From: Gallionella sp.
Lineage (GTDB): Bacteria > Pseudomonadota > Gammaproteobacteria > Burkholderiales > Gallionellaceae
Direction: 5' to 3'
NCBI GenBank assembly: GCA_024641025.1
Contig: JAHEDW010000009.1
Span: 1 to 49,234, forward strand
DNA: 49,234 nt
Part shown: positions 8,800-17,849 of the stretch, one piece after another
Layout: each line of letters begins with the position of its first letter
Position numbering within the stretch: the stretch's first letter is position 1
Program-made: the position numbers and the translations under genes
The notes under the pieces: generated by a model
Told to the model about the DNA's origin: nothing
Database searches by the model: none
The model's input: the letters and a program-made list of their open reading frames with translations, nothing else

Positions 8800-9894
8800 T
8801 TAGGTGTTTTGCACCACGATCTTTGGGAAAGCTGCACTGTGGTCCTGAGCCATTTCAGCGACTTTGACAGCAATCCGACGGGCGATTTGCTTGTACTCCT
8901 TGGCGATCTTACCATCGGGGTCTGCTGCAACGGTCGGGTTGCCGGAATCTGCTTGCTCACGAATGCGTATGTCCAGCGGCAAGCCACCCAAAAATTCAAC
9001 ATTGTAATCACCACACATTTTCTCGCCGCCGCCAGCGCCGAAGATATGTTCCTCGTGACCGCATTTGGAACAGATGTGCGTGCTCATGTTTTCTACGATA
9101 CCAACGATCTTGATGCCGACTTTTTCAAACATCTTGAGCCCCTTTCGCGCATCCATCAGCGCGATGTCCTGTGGCGTCGTGACGATAACAGCGCCGGTGA
9201 CAGGTACCTTTTGCGCAAGCGTTAGTTGAATATCGCCGGTACCAGGTGGCAGATCTACCACCAGATAATCAAGATTGTCCCAGCGTGTCTGATGCAGCAA
9301 TTGATCAAGTGCCTGTGTAACCATCGGACCACGCCAGACCATGGGAGTATCTTCGCCATCAATCATGAAGCCAATAGACATTGCCTGGAGACCATGATTG
9401 GTCATTGGTTCAAGGGACTTCCCATCAATTGATGTTGGTTGGCCTGAGATACCCAGCATGGTTGGCTGTGATGGCCCATATATATCGGCATCCAGAACAC
9501 CAACACGCGCGCCTTCTGCAGCCAACGCCAGCGCCAGATTAACTGCTGTAGTTGATTTTCCAACACCACCCTTGCCGCTGGCAACGGCAATAATGTTCTT
9601 TACCCCTTCAACAAGCTTCACACCACGTTGTACCGCATGCGGGACAACCTTGCTGGTTACATTGACGCTGACCTTCCCAATGCCTGGCAAAGTCGACTTC
9701 AGATGTGATTCAACCATCGCGCGAATCTCCTCCCACACACTCTTGGCAGGGTAGCCAAGCAGGATATCCAGCGACACGTCGCTGCCGCTGACCTTAATAT
9801 TTTTCACGGATTTGCCGCTGACATAGTCCTTTTTGGTATTTGGATCTGTTAAATTCTTCAATGCATCTTGAACATCTGCTTCACTAAAACTCAT
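8800..9894 (-). CDS. mrp: Mrp/ApbC/NBP35-type Fe-S carrier ATPase
   Basis: A 364-aa cytoplasmic P-loop ATPase that delivers Fe-S clusters. Residues 1-90 form a MIP18/DUF59-like N-terminal domain (SFSEADVQDALKNLTDPNT). The deviant Walker A is GKGGVGKS (107-114), and the switch region LPPGTGD follows at about 215. The cluster-bridging C-x2-C is C275/C278 (HICSKCGHEEH). AGGAG stands before the ATG. It lies at the end of a long same-strand run that begins with dsrA, with a DUF971 gene immediately upstream, a pairing seen in many proteobacteria. Confidence 0.93.
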   Translation of the reverse strand: MSFSEADVQDALKNLTDPNTKKDYVSGKSVKNIKVSGSDVSLDILLGYPAKSVWEEIRAMVESHLKSTLPGIGKVSVNVTSKVVPHAVQRGVKLVEGVKNIIAVASGKGGVGKSTTAVNLALALAAEGARVGVLDADIYGPSQPTMLGISGQPTSIDGKSLEPMTNHGLQAMSIGFMIDGEDTPMVWRGPMVTQALDQLLHQTRWDNLDYLVVDLPPGTGDIQLTLAQKVPVTGAVIVTTPQDIALMDARKGLKMFEKVGIKIVGIVENMSTHICSKCGHEEHIFGAGGGEKMCGDYNVEFLGGLPLDIRIREQADSGNPTVAADPDGKIAKEYKQIARRIAVKVAEMAQDHSAAFPKIVVQNT

Positions 9895-9972
9895 TACTCA
9901 CTCCTGGATCTGGTTAATGGCCTGAAATCGGATTCTAAACTATGTTGACTAGTATTGTCGGGTATATTTTGC

Positions 9973-10335
9973 TCAAGGACTCGGTTCCCGAATTGCGCCT
10001 GCAGCCGCTAACCGGTCAAGATAGTCCTCCCACAGCGCATCCTGATTTTTGCCTAGCTTATAAAGATACTCCCAGGTATAGAGTCCTGTGTCATGACCAT
10101 CATCAAAGTTGATTTGTAAGGCATAACTGCCAACAGGGATCAATTCGTTGATACCTACATCCTTCTTTCCTGTTTGCAAAACTTCCTGCCCAGGACCGTG
10201 ACCACTAACCTCGGCTGAAGGGGAATATACGCGGAGGAGCTCAAAAGGAATTTCAAAACTGACACCGTCATCGAATGCGATATCGAGAATATGTGATTGC
10301 TGGCGCAATTTTATTTCTATAGGTTGCTGTGTCAT
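9973..10335 (-). CDS. DUF971 protein (gamma-butyrobetaine hydroxylase N-terminal-like)
   Basis: A 120-aa single-domain protein of the DUF971 type, with the family features FDDGVSFEIPFELLRVYSP near the N-terminus and NFDDGHDTGLYTWEYLYKLG in the C-terminal half. The same fold forms the N-terminal domain of gamma-butyrobetaine hydroxylase. Stand-alone bacterial members are usually linked to Fe-S or ubiquinone genes, but their function is not settled. It precedes mrp by 78 nt. Confidence 0.82.
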   Translation of the reverse strand: MTQQPIEIKLRQQSHILDIAFDDGVSFEIPFELLRVYSPSAEVSGHGPGQEVLQTGKKDVGINELIPVGSYALQINFDDGHDTGLYTWEYLYKLGKNQDALWEDYLDRLAAAGAIREPSP

Positions 10336-10388
10336 GACTTTGATGTAGCTCCATTGAAAGGCAGCGTAGTGCTCCCCGGTTTGATAAT

Positions 10389-10817
10389 CTATCTTGCTTT
10401 ATAAAAATAATTTGCAAGTTGAACAATCTGCGAAAATGGCAAATCGGCAAAATCTCCAAAGCGCGCTTGTGTCAACTCGGTAAGTATGGAGATATCATGC
10501 ACTTCATCTGTACCATCAAGGACAAATTGAATGCCCTTTAATCCACCGCACAGCATTCGCATTTCCTTAGCATGAGGCAGTGGCCCATCTATATGATACT
10601 TTCCTATGACAAATGTAAAGTTGCGCCTTAGCTGATCACGCAAATTCTGGCAGCGATCATGTGCCAGAGCACTATTACAGGAAACTGCTTCACGCTCTGC
10701 AATGTTATGTTTCCTAGCCTCAGAACACGCAGCACATCGGATCAGAATGGTCTTTTCAAATGGACAATTGCGTGAAATTGATGATGTAAGCGCCTGGCGG
10801 AAGGCTGTTTCATCCAT
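10389..10817 (-). CDS. Conserved-looking hypothetical protein with several cysteines
   Basis: A 142-aa soluble protein that I do not recognise. It has six cysteines, four in the N-terminal third, including C-x9-C-x2-C in CPFEKTILIRCAAC, a spacing that could bind metal or a cluster but is no named motif. There is no signal peptide or membrane helix. It starts 9 nt after the 75-aa gene, so the two are surely co-transcribed, and it leads into DUF971 and mrp. Coding is supported by length, codon use and tight spacing. Confidence 0.7.
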   Translation of the reverse strand: MDETAFRQALTSSISRNCPFEKTILIRCAACSEARKHNIAEREAVSCNSALAHDRCQNLRDQLRRNFTFVIGKYHIDGPLPHAKEMRMLCGGLKGIQFVLDGTDEVHDISILTELTQARFGDFADLPFSQIVQLANYFYKAR

Positions 10818-10826
10818 TGTGGGTGG

Positions 10827-11054
10827 CTAATCATCCTGTGGGTTGGGGACTGCCTCTCGAATTTGATTGAGCAGATCCTCGGCATGCAATTCTGATTCGG
10901 CAAAGATCACCTTTATGGAAAATTGTGCATCTTCGGCTTGCTCACTACGAAGTTGCTTGGCTCGATTAGAGGCTTCTTTGAATATGTCGTGCTGCTCCAA
11001 CTTTTCCAATTGACGTATAGGTTTTTCAGATATCTTGTAAACGAAATATGGCAT
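10827..11054 (-). CDS. Small hypothetical protein, charged and helical
   Basis: A 75-aa protein starting MPYFVYKISEKPIRQLEKL, rich in E, K, Q and R and predicted mainly helical after residue 12. No cysteines, signal or membrane segment. It sits between the ankyrin gene and the 142-aa gene. Function unknown. Confidence 0.65.
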   Translation of the reverse strand: MPYFVYKISEKPIRQLEKLEQHDIFKEASNRAKQLRSEQAEDAQFSIKVIFAESELHAEDLLNQIREAVPNPQDD

Positions 11055-11110
11055 GCTGTTCTTTCAGTGATTAACTCGATCGATTCTAGTTACTGGATGC
11101 CTAAACAATT

Positions 11111-11686
11111 TCAGGACTTTCCTACTGGTTTAAGGAAGGTCACCACCTTGGAACCTGGTTCGTTCTTGCTTGAACAACTACCCTCCCCGACCCCTGCATC
11201 GCGTTCTGCCTCGTGCAAGAGGTTGATCACATCAACGTAATGCTTTTGCTTAACCATCATCAGTGCAGTCAGACCGCCTTCGTTACGAGCCGTGACATCG
11301 GCACCCGCCTGTAATAGCGCCTCGACGACCGCTGTCTCACCATACCCTGCTGCCAACATCAAAGGACGAATACCGTAGCTTATAGGGGCCTCCACGTTTG
11401 CTCCAGCATCGATGAGTGCTTGTACTACATCAGCAAATCCCCGGTTTGATTCAGCGTTATAAGCGGACTTCATCAGGGGAGTCCAACCGCTTTCATTAGT
11501 TGCGTTAACATCCGCGCCAGCTTCGACCAAAAAATGAACCATCGGAAGGTTGCCAGAATGGGATGCAATCATCAGCAGTGTGGATCCTTCGTCATCTCGA
11601 AGATTGCAATCTTCCCCGGATTCAATCAATCGGCGTGCGCGCTCTACATTTCCTGTGCTAACTGCGTCAATTAGTTCCTTGGACAT
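11111..11686 (-). CDS. Ankyrin-repeat protein
   Basis: A 191-aa protein made of about five ankyrin repeats (blocks such as EGSTLLMIASHSGNLPMVHF and GWTPLMKSAY, GIRPLMLAAGYGETAVVEAL), then a polar tail with GSCSSKNEP. There is no signal peptide, so it is probably a cytoplasmic protein-binding module. It lies downstream of the exported DUF302-like gene in the long minus-strand run that starts at dsrA. The partner is unknown. Confidence 0.85.
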   Translation of the reverse strand: MSKELIDAVSTGNVERARRLIESGEDCNLRDDEGSTLLMIASHSGNLPMVHFLVEAGADVNATNESGWTPLMKSAYNAESNRGFADVVQALIDAGANVEAPISYGIRPLMLAAGYGETAVVEALLQAGADVTARNEGGLTALMMVKQKHYVDVINLLHEAERDAGVGEGSCSSKNEPGSKVVTFLKPVGKS

Positions 11687-11774
11687 TCACTTTTCCTTGC
11701 TCGCATGTTCTTCGACGAATAAGTTTACCGGACGGTCAATCAGTTGCCATGCGCCTCTCAAATCAACCTGATCA

Positions 11775-12683
11775 TTACTTCTTAACCGATTTCTGCAAGA
11801 CTGTGCGAATTGCTTCGGGTGTTTTCATGATGTTCATGAAGCTGTTACTACCCATCATGCTCAAATCTGGAAAATTGATCGCGATTCTAAATCGCGCGTA
11901 GAGTGCATAGGCTTTGTTGCCTGAAACCAGAATTTCGTAAGGCAAATGAGCGGTGGACTTAAGATCCTGGAAATCAATCTCACTCATGATGAAGCGGTCA
12001 TCCATATACTTATCAGCTTCTGTCGGACCTTTCATAGCTACGCCGAAAACAGTTTCCTGTTTGCCCGGGACATCAACGCGATAGATCTTTGTTACGCCAT
12101 TCTTGTTTTCTGCCAGACCAGTATCAACATACTTTATGGCTTCCTCATAACTATCGTATTCTGCCAATAGGCTGGGCTCATCAAAATACTCCATGCCGAT
12201 CATATAATGATATTTGCGTGCCTTGCTGGCAGTCATCCCTTGTTTTGAACCGAACTCCCCCATCTTGCCAATCGCCGCATTCAAGCCTGCAGCGACGTCG
12301 CTCAAGTCGCCTTGCATACGGTACACGTTGGCCATATAGACCGGATTGGTATAGCTAACCTGCACTTCGTCCTTTACCTTTGTGATTGCTACCCTTTGCA
12401 CCGCCCCGAAACCCCCATGCTCGGATGCAGCAGCATTCTTCTTGATTTCGTCATTAGTGACGATCAGGATATTGGCATCAGCATAAGGGGAATATTCACC
12501 AACCAGGGTGAAACCGCCAGCTGCCAAGGCAGACTTGGTTTGCTCAGTCCTTTCAGACAGTGTCCCAGCACCTTTGTAAGCAAGAACAAATGGCTTCAGT
12601 TTTACTTCTTCAGCCTGCACATTGCTCAGGCCGGACAGCAACATTGCCACCAGCATGAAATATTTAAGTGCCAATCTTGCCAT
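11775..12683 (-). CDS. Exported DUF302-like protein downstream of cysG
   Basis: A 302-aa protein with a Sec signal peptide (about 1-24, ending SNVQA) and an SD GAGAGG before the ATG. Residues about 30-150 resemble the DUF302 fold in their pattern (alternating beta strands, RTEQTKSALAAGGFTLVGEY, ANILIVTND). The C-terminal half is not recognised. It should be periplasmic. Only 33 nt separate it from the cysG stop, so it probably belongs to the dsr transcript. No cysteine is present in the mature part, so direct sulfur carriage is unlikely. Confidence 0.75.
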   Translation of the reverse strand: MARLALKYFMLVAMLLSGLSNVQAEEVKLKPFVLAYKGAGTLSERTEQTKSALAAGGFTLVGEYSPYADANILIVTNDEIKKNAAASEHGGFGAVQRVAITKVKDEVQVSYTNPVYMANVYRMQGDLSDVAAGLNAAIGKMGEFGSKQGMTASKARKYHYMIGMEYFDEPSLLAEYDSYEEAIKYVDTGLAENKNGVTKIYRVDVPGKQETVFGVAMKGPTEADKYMDDRFIMSEIDFQDLKSTAHLPYEILVSGNKAYALYARFRIAINFPDLSMMGSNSFMNIMKTPEAIRTVLQKSVKK

Positions 12684-12716
12684 GATTTTTTCCTCTCTAT
12701 AGGTTTTCTAAAGATA

Positions 12717-14111
12717 TTATCTGTTCAAACTTTCGTTTTTCACTGGATCGAACCAAGCCAGCTTCTTCCTGAGCGTAACCACGCCACCAACAATGATCAG
12801 TGTAGGGGCCTGTAACTTTTCGACTTGAGCAATTCCGGCCAGTGTCGCCAAAGTGCCGGTTATGACACGTTGATTTTGAGTTGTTCCCTGTTGCACGATC
12901 GCTGCCGGCGTATCTTGTGGCAAACCATGCTTGACCAGTTCTGTACAGAGAGTAGCCAGTCCATACAGCCCCATATAAACCACAATGGTTTGCTTGGGCC
13001 GAGCCAGCACATCCCAATCGAGATCCATGCTGCCATCCTTCAAGTGACCAGTCACAAATATGCATGACTGAGCATGATCGCGGTGTGTCAATGGGATGCC
13101 TGCGTATGATGCCACTCCCGAAGCTGCTGTGATACCCGGCACAACCTGAAACAAAATACCGTGCTCGGCAAGTGTCTCTATCTCTTCGCCACCCCGCCCG
13201 AAAATGAATGGGTCGCCGCCCTTGAGGCGCAGTACCCGCTTCCCTTCCTTGGCAAGGCGAACCAGTAACTCATTGATTTCTTCCTGACGCATCGTATGGT
13301 CTGCTCGCTGCTTGCCAACGAAGATACGCTCAGCATCCCGTCGCGTCATCTCCAAAATGGGCTTGGAAACCAGATTGTCATATACCACCACATCAGCCTT
13401 CTGCATCAGGCGCAAGGCTCTGAAAGTAAGCAGGTCCGGGTCACCTGGACCGGCACCAACCAGGTAAACTTCTCCACGCAGAATGTTGTCTTCGTTGGCA
13501 AGCATATCGTTCAGCATTACTTCCGCGCTGCTCTCATCACCTGTAAGCACTTTTTCAGCGATAACGCCATCGAGCACGTTTTCCCAGAATATTCGACGCT
13601 TCGACGGATTGGTAACGCGTTCCTTGACGAGTTCGCGAAACCGCTCAGCGAATCCGGCAAGGCGACTGTAACCCTGTGGGATCATGGTCTCCAGTTTGCC
13701 GCGCATCATCCGCGTCAATACGGGCGAGGCGCCACCACTTGAGAAAGCCACCATCAGTGGAGAACGATCGAGGATAGCAGGCATGATGAAACTGCATAGT
13801 TCTGGATCATCCACCACATTGACCGGCAATTTTCGCTCCCGTGCTTGCTCTGAAACATATTGATTGACGCTGCGGTCATTTGTCGCGGCAATGACCAGAG
13901 TTACATCGTCAAGGTGTTTTGACTCGAAGCGAGAGACGACAGGCTGAACATTTTTCTGGCCTGCCAAGTCGGGATCGATCAACGGGGCCACAACTCGTAC
14001 TCGTGCACCTGCTTCCAGCAGCATACCTGCCTTGCGCTTGGCAACTTCACCCCCACCAACAACCAGGCACTGCTTATCTCTTACATTGAAAAATATGGGC
14101 AGGAAATCCAA
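12717..14111 (-). CDS. cysG: Sirohaem synthase CysG
   Basis: A 464-aa fused enzyme making sirohaem from uroporphyrinogen III. The N-terminal precorrin-2 dehydrogenase/ferrochelatase domain (1 to about 205) starts DFLPIFFNV and has the NAD-binding VVGGGEVAKRKAG. The C-terminal SAM-dependent methyltransferase domain (about 215-460) starts VYLVGAGPGDPDLLTFRA and contains LRLKGGDPFIFGRGGEE. Sirohaem, as its amide after DsrN action, is the cofactor of DsrAB, so its place just after dsrN is functional. The gap to dsrN is 54 nt. Confidence 0.96.
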   Translation of the reverse strand: MDFLPIFFNVRDKQCLVVGGGEVAKRKAGMLLEAGARVRVVAPLIDPDLAGQKNVQPVVSRFESKHLDDVTLVIAATNDRSVNQYVSEQARERKLPVNVVDDPELCSFIMPAILDRSPLMVAFSSGGASPVLTRMMRGKLETMIPQGYSRLAGFAERFRELVKERVTNPSKRRIFWENVLDGVIAEKVLTGDESSAEVMLNDMLANEDNILRGEVYLVGAGPGDPDLLTFRALRLMQKADVVVYDNLVSKPILEMTRRDAERIFVGKQRADHTMRQEEINELLVRLAKEGKRVLRLKGGDPFIFGRGGEEIETLAEHGILFQVVPGITAASGVASYAGIPLTHRDHAQSCIFVTGHLKDGSMDLDWDVLARPKQTIVVYMGLYGLATLCTELVKHGLPQDTPAAIVQQGTTQNQRVITGTLATLAGIAQVEKLQAPTLIIVGGVVTLRKKLAWFDPVKNESLNR

Positions 14112-14165
14112 GTTAGCTCCTACCGGAAAAAGTACGTTTTTGCATCATGTCGATCTTATGGGAAA

Positions 14166-15572
14166 TTAGTTAATAACAGCATGCGTGGGAATACTCGCTT
14201 TTTCAGCCTTAACGCCCTGAACAAAGGCAACGAAACGATCAGCCCAATAGCAACTTCCGATTGTGCGCAGATGGGTGTACGAAGCAAGCAAGTTATTCAA
14301 CATCAATCCATCTTGCTCACCATTGATACCATGGCCTCGTGTAACACGATAGGCGAACTGGCTGTCATGTGGGAGATTTTCCAGGCTGGAATAGTGAAAT
14401 TCATGCGCCTTGATTTGTTTCGCTGGCGAACTGGGGCGAGGCCATGGATGGAGTTGTTCCTCTTTGAGATGCACATAGCCACGCCCTACCGGCTTCTCAT
14501 GCATTTTCACATCGCCAGGGATCGCACCGACCATTTTATAATTGCGTCCCTGATATTCTATGCTGCGGGACAAGTACATCAAGCCGCCACATTCTGCATA
14601 GGCAGGCATGCCGCTATCGATAGCTTGCTTGATCTGGGTACGCAATTCGCTATTAGCTTCAAGCTCTGCAGCGCACATCTCGGGAAATCCCCCGCCGATG
14701 TATAGCGCATCAACTTGAGGAAGGCTTGTATCACGCAGGGTATCAAACTGAACCAGTTCAGCGCCAGCAGATTCCAATGCATCAAGGTCGTCCGCATAGT
14801 AAAAGCCGAAGGCTCGGTCACGTGCAATGCCGATGCGAACCTTGTCGCCACAATGTATCTTCAAGACCTCGGCCTTACGGGCCACAGCCAAAGGTTCCAT
14901 TGTTGAATATTCGAGCAACTTACCCAGATCGACCTGTTCGGCGATCGCATCGCCAATCTGCTTTATCTTTGCAGTTGCAACATGGGATTCGTTGCTGGGC
15001 ATCAAACCGAGATGACGTTCTATAATACTGAGTCGCTCATCATGATGGATCGCGCCGATCACCGGCACGTCAGTATAGTGCTCGATGACTGCTCGTAACT
15101 TAGCCTCGTGCCGCGACCCCCCGAGGTTGTTGAGTATTACCCCCGCAATATGTATATCGCGATCGAATGCCTGATAACCAAGAATCAGGGGAGCGATGCC
15201 ACGAGTCATGCCACGCGCATCGATGACGAGGAACACCGGCAAGTCAAGCAAGATGGCAAGTGCTGCATTGCTGTTGCTGCCATCCAGCGCCAAACCATCA
15301 TAGAGTCCCTTGTTGCCCTCGACCAAGTTAACTTGCGCACTGTGGCGATTGAAGTTGGAGACGATCTCTTCGCGCTCCATCAGATAAAGGTCCAAGTTGC
15401 GGCAAGCATGGTTTGTTGCCAAGCTTAACCACATGGGATCGATGTAATCGGGACCTTTCTTGAAGGGTTGGACTGCATAGCCACGCTTTGTCAAAGCAGC
15501 GCACAATCCTATGCTAACCATCGTTTTTCCGGAAGACTTGTGTGCTGCGGAAATCAGCATCCGATTGCTCAT
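14166..15572 (-). CDS. dsrN: DsrN, sirohaem amidase (CbiA/CobB family)
   Basis: A 468-aa glutamine-dependent amidotransferase related to cobyrinic acid a,c-diamide synthase. It has a P-loop-like start (SAAHKSSGKTMVSIGLC) and a C-terminal class I glutaminase domain with the nucleophile in YAECGGLMYLSRS. In sulfur oxidisers DsrN makes the sirohaem amide used by DsrAB. The start overlaps the dsrP stop by 4 nt (ATGA), as expected in the dsr operon. Confidence 0.93.
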   Translation of the reverse strand: MSNRMLISAAHKSSGKTMVSIGLCAALTKRGYAVQPFKKGPDYIDPMWLSLATNHACRNLDLYLMEREEIVSNFNRHSAQVNLVEGNKGLYDGLALDGSNSNAALAILLDLPVFLVIDARGMTRGIAPLILGYQAFDRDIHIAGVILNNLGGSRHEAKLRAVIEHYTDVPVIGAIHHDERLSIIERHLGLMPSNESHVATAKIKQIGDAIAEQVDLGKLLEYSTMEPLAVARKAEVLKIHCGDKVRIGIARDRAFGFYYADDLDALESAGAELVQFDTLRDTSLPQVDALYIGGGFPEMCAAELEANSELRTQIKQAIDSGMPAYAECGGLMYLSRSIEYQGRNYKMVGAIPGDVKMHEKPVGRGYVHLKEEQLHPWPRPSSPAKQIKAHEFHYSSLENLPHDSQFAYRVTRGHGINGEQDGLMLNNLLASYTHLRTIGSCYWADRFVAFVQGVKAEKASIPTHAVIN

Positions 15573-16762
15573 TTCAGGGGTGTTTTCGGTATCTCACGCG
15601 GAACGAAATCCAGTACACGAATACCGATCGCAGTGATCAGGAAGGCAATTCCAACCCCGCCCAATCCTAGCAATATTTCTGGCATTGAAGGGCTATACTG
15701 ACCAATGAAACCATCACCAAAACTGCTGCTCACTTCGTAACCCGGGAAGATCGACAGAGGGAATGCTTGACCGCCGACAATAAGCACATACAGCAGGGAA
15801 AAACCCCCTATGATAATCAGCAAGGAAGCGGCGATCACACTCCGTGTCTTTCCAAAGGCGGGATGATAAATCAGCACTAACGGCAATAGATTGCCAACAA
15901 GCACATACCCGACCCAGAACAACAATGGATATACCCCGCCGCTAACCAGTATGAACTGCTCAAACTCAGTCTGCTTTGCAAAATACAAGTTCGTAAGATG
16001 GTATGTCGCCACAAAATACAAGGCTGCTATCACGAACAACCCCATCAGGTTGCGCATGCGCTTCTGCACGTATTCATCCAGTATCTTTAAATTCCAGGCA
16101 TAGATTGAGGATTGAACGATATGAAATACTGCCATACCCCAGGCAAACGAGATGACGATGAACATCGGTGGCAGGATCGCGGTTCCAAAGGCCTGACGCA
16201 CCACCAGAAAGGAAAAGATCACCCCTGTGCCGGTTGTAAGGATGAATCGCCAGATAAGCACCAAGAATCCCGCCGGCTTCGACCAAGCCTTCATCCGCTT
16301 TTCCATCATCGTCCACAAATACATGACCACTGCTGCGAACATGCCCGAGTAAAGCAAGATGTTCCAGGCAAATACAGAAGTGATGTTGTAATTGGTAGCG
16401 GCTACGATGACACGCTCAGGCCTACCCAGATCCAGCATCAAGACTGTCAATCCACCGGCGAGCATCGCAATCGAAAGCAGTCCTGCCAAAGGCGCTCTTG
16501 CCTTATAAGCTGGCTTGTTGAAAACCGAACCGATTGATGACACATTGAGTACGCCTGAAGCTGCAATAATCAGAAAAATTGCAAAGACATGTGGGGTACC
16601 CCAAACGATCTGGTTATTCATCCCAGTGATGATATGGCCATGCTGTTCCATCATGTGCGCAGCGTACAACCCTATCAGCACGATCAAACCGCCTAGGGCA
16701 ACCAGCACATAGTAGAGTCTGGTTTGAAATCTTAATGGGGAAAGGTTAGCCATTCTTCTCAA
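15569..16762 (-). CDS. dsrP: DsrP, NrfD-type membrane subunit of DsrMKJOP
   Basis: A 397-aa polytopic membrane protein of the NrfD/PsrC family with about ten hydrophobic segments. It is the quinone-interacting membrane anchor of the DsrJOP part of the DsrMKJOP complex. The start overlaps dsrO by 4 nt; ATG 16762 and ATG 16753 are both usable. Order O-P-N is the classical one. Confidence 0.94.
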   Translation of the reverse strand: MRRMANLSPLRFQTRLYYVLVALGGLIVLIGLYAAHMMEQHGHIITGMNNQIVWGTPHVFAIFLIIAASGVLNVSSIGSVFNKPAYKARAPLAGLLSIAMLAGGLTVLMLDLGRPERVIVAATNYNITSVFAWNILLYSGMFAAVVMYLWTMMEKRMKAWSKPAGFLVLIWRFILTTGTGVIFSFLVVRQAFGTAILPPMFIVISFAWGMAVFHIVQSSIYAWNLKILDEYVQKRMRNLMGLFVIAALYFVATYHLTNLYFAKQTEFEQFILVSGGVYPLLFWVGYVLVGNLLPLVLIYHPAFGKTRSVIAASLLIIIGGFSLLYVLIVGGQAFPLSIFPGYEVSSSFGDGFIGQYSPSMPEILLGLGGVGIAFLITAIGIRVLDFVPREIPKTPLK

Positions 16763-17475
16763 AGCCCCTGATAACGGACACCGGTGTTCAAGCCAAGGTC
16801 GGCACGAACCTGAATTGAAGCAACAGTACGGATCTTCCGGGATATTTCACTTTCAGGATCGTTAAGATTGCCAAACAGGATGGACTTGTTCGGGCATGCT
16901 TCCGCGCAAGCGGGCTGCAGTCCCTTGTCTACGCGATGCACGCACATCGTACAACTCTCCACCGTTCCCTTGCCGCGGGGAACATCAGGTTTCTGGTCAT
17001 GCAGCGCTTCATGTACGAATGATCTTGCTTTGTAAGGGCAAGCCATCATGCAGTAGCGACAACCTATGCACAGGTGCTTGTCGACCAAAACGATGCCGTC
17101 GGCACGCCCAAAAGATGCGCCAGTAGGACAAACATCAACACAGGGTGGGTTTTCACAATGCTGGCACATCATCGGCAATGACAGTTCACGCCCAGTCAAC
17201 TTGTCCTTGAGCTCGATCTTTCGAATCCACTGAGAGTCTGTCGGACTCAACCCCCCAGAAAGGCCATTTTCCTTGTTGCATGCGTTCACACAGTCGTTGC
17301 ATCCATCCGCGCAATTCGCCGTGTCAATCAACATCCCCCAGCGCACTTTATTCGACACTGCCTCTGTCTTGCCATGGGCCATATCGAACAGCAACATGCC
17401 CGGCGCTATGGCGACTGCTGCCGCACCGACCGAAGTTTTCAAGAATTGCCTGCGTTGAACATTAGTATCGTTCAT
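16759..17475 (-). CDS. dsrO: DsrO, periplasmic Fe-S subunit of DsrMKJOP
   Basis: A 238-aa ferredoxin-like protein with a Tat signal (RRQFLKTSVGAAAVA). Cysteine-rich 4Fe-4S motifs include CADGCNDCVNACNKENG, CQHCENPPCVDVCPTGA, CIGCRYCMMACPYKA and CTMCVHRVDKGLQPACAEAC. It transfers electrons between DsrJ and DsrP on the periplasmic face. It follows dsrJ with no gap. Confidence 0.95.
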   Translation of the reverse strand: MNDTNVQRRQFLKTSVGAAAVAIAPGMLLFDMAHGKTEAVSNKVRWGMLIDTANCADGCNDCVNACNKENGLSGGLSPTDSQWIRKIELKDKLTGRELSLPMMCQHCENPPCVDVCPTGASFGRADGIVLVDKHLCIGCRYCMMACPYKARSFVHEALHDQKPDVPRGKGTVESCTMCVHRVDKGLQPACAEACPNKSILFGNLNDPESEISRKIRTVASIQVRADLGLNTGVRYQGL

Positions 17476-17847
17476 TTAATGTTCTTTCTGTACCAAAGCT
17501 GAACTTCGCTTGCTGGAATGACATTCGAAACAATCAATCTTGACTGCTTCGTAACGATGACACCCTTCGCAGAAACTGTCTTCACGACCGAGCACATTGT
17601 TGTCTTTTGTACTAGCGTGGCATTCGATGCAGTTTTTCAAGCTTAATTTATCGTCACGAATGCCCTCATGCACTGTTTTATCACGCAGTTCAAACAGTAA
17701 GTGCATGTGATTCTTGCGCATCCAATTAGGATCCTTCACGCACTCGCCACCCTTACCTATGTCTATCTTGGGCATGCCATAGCTTTCCGTTGCACCCGCT
17801 GATGCACAACAAAAGAGAGCAACGAGCAATGCGACCAATTTACTCAT
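17476..17847 (-). CDS. dsrJ: DsrJ, triheme cytochrome c of DsrMKJOP
   Basis: A 123-aa exported cytochrome with signal peptide (about 1-19). Three c-type heme sites are visible: CIECH (73-77), CEGCH (93-97) and CFECH (106-110). C36, upstream of the hemes, is a candidate for the unusual His/Cys axial ligand described for DsrJ. It lies between dsrL and dsrO. Confidence 0.94.
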   Translation of the reverse strand: MSKLVALLVALFCCASAGATESYGMPKIDIGKGGECVKDPNWMRKNHMHLLFELRDKTVHEGIRDDKLSLKNCIECHASTKDNNVLGREDSFCEGCHRYEAVKIDCFECHSSKRSSALVQKEH

Positions 17848-17849
17848 TG

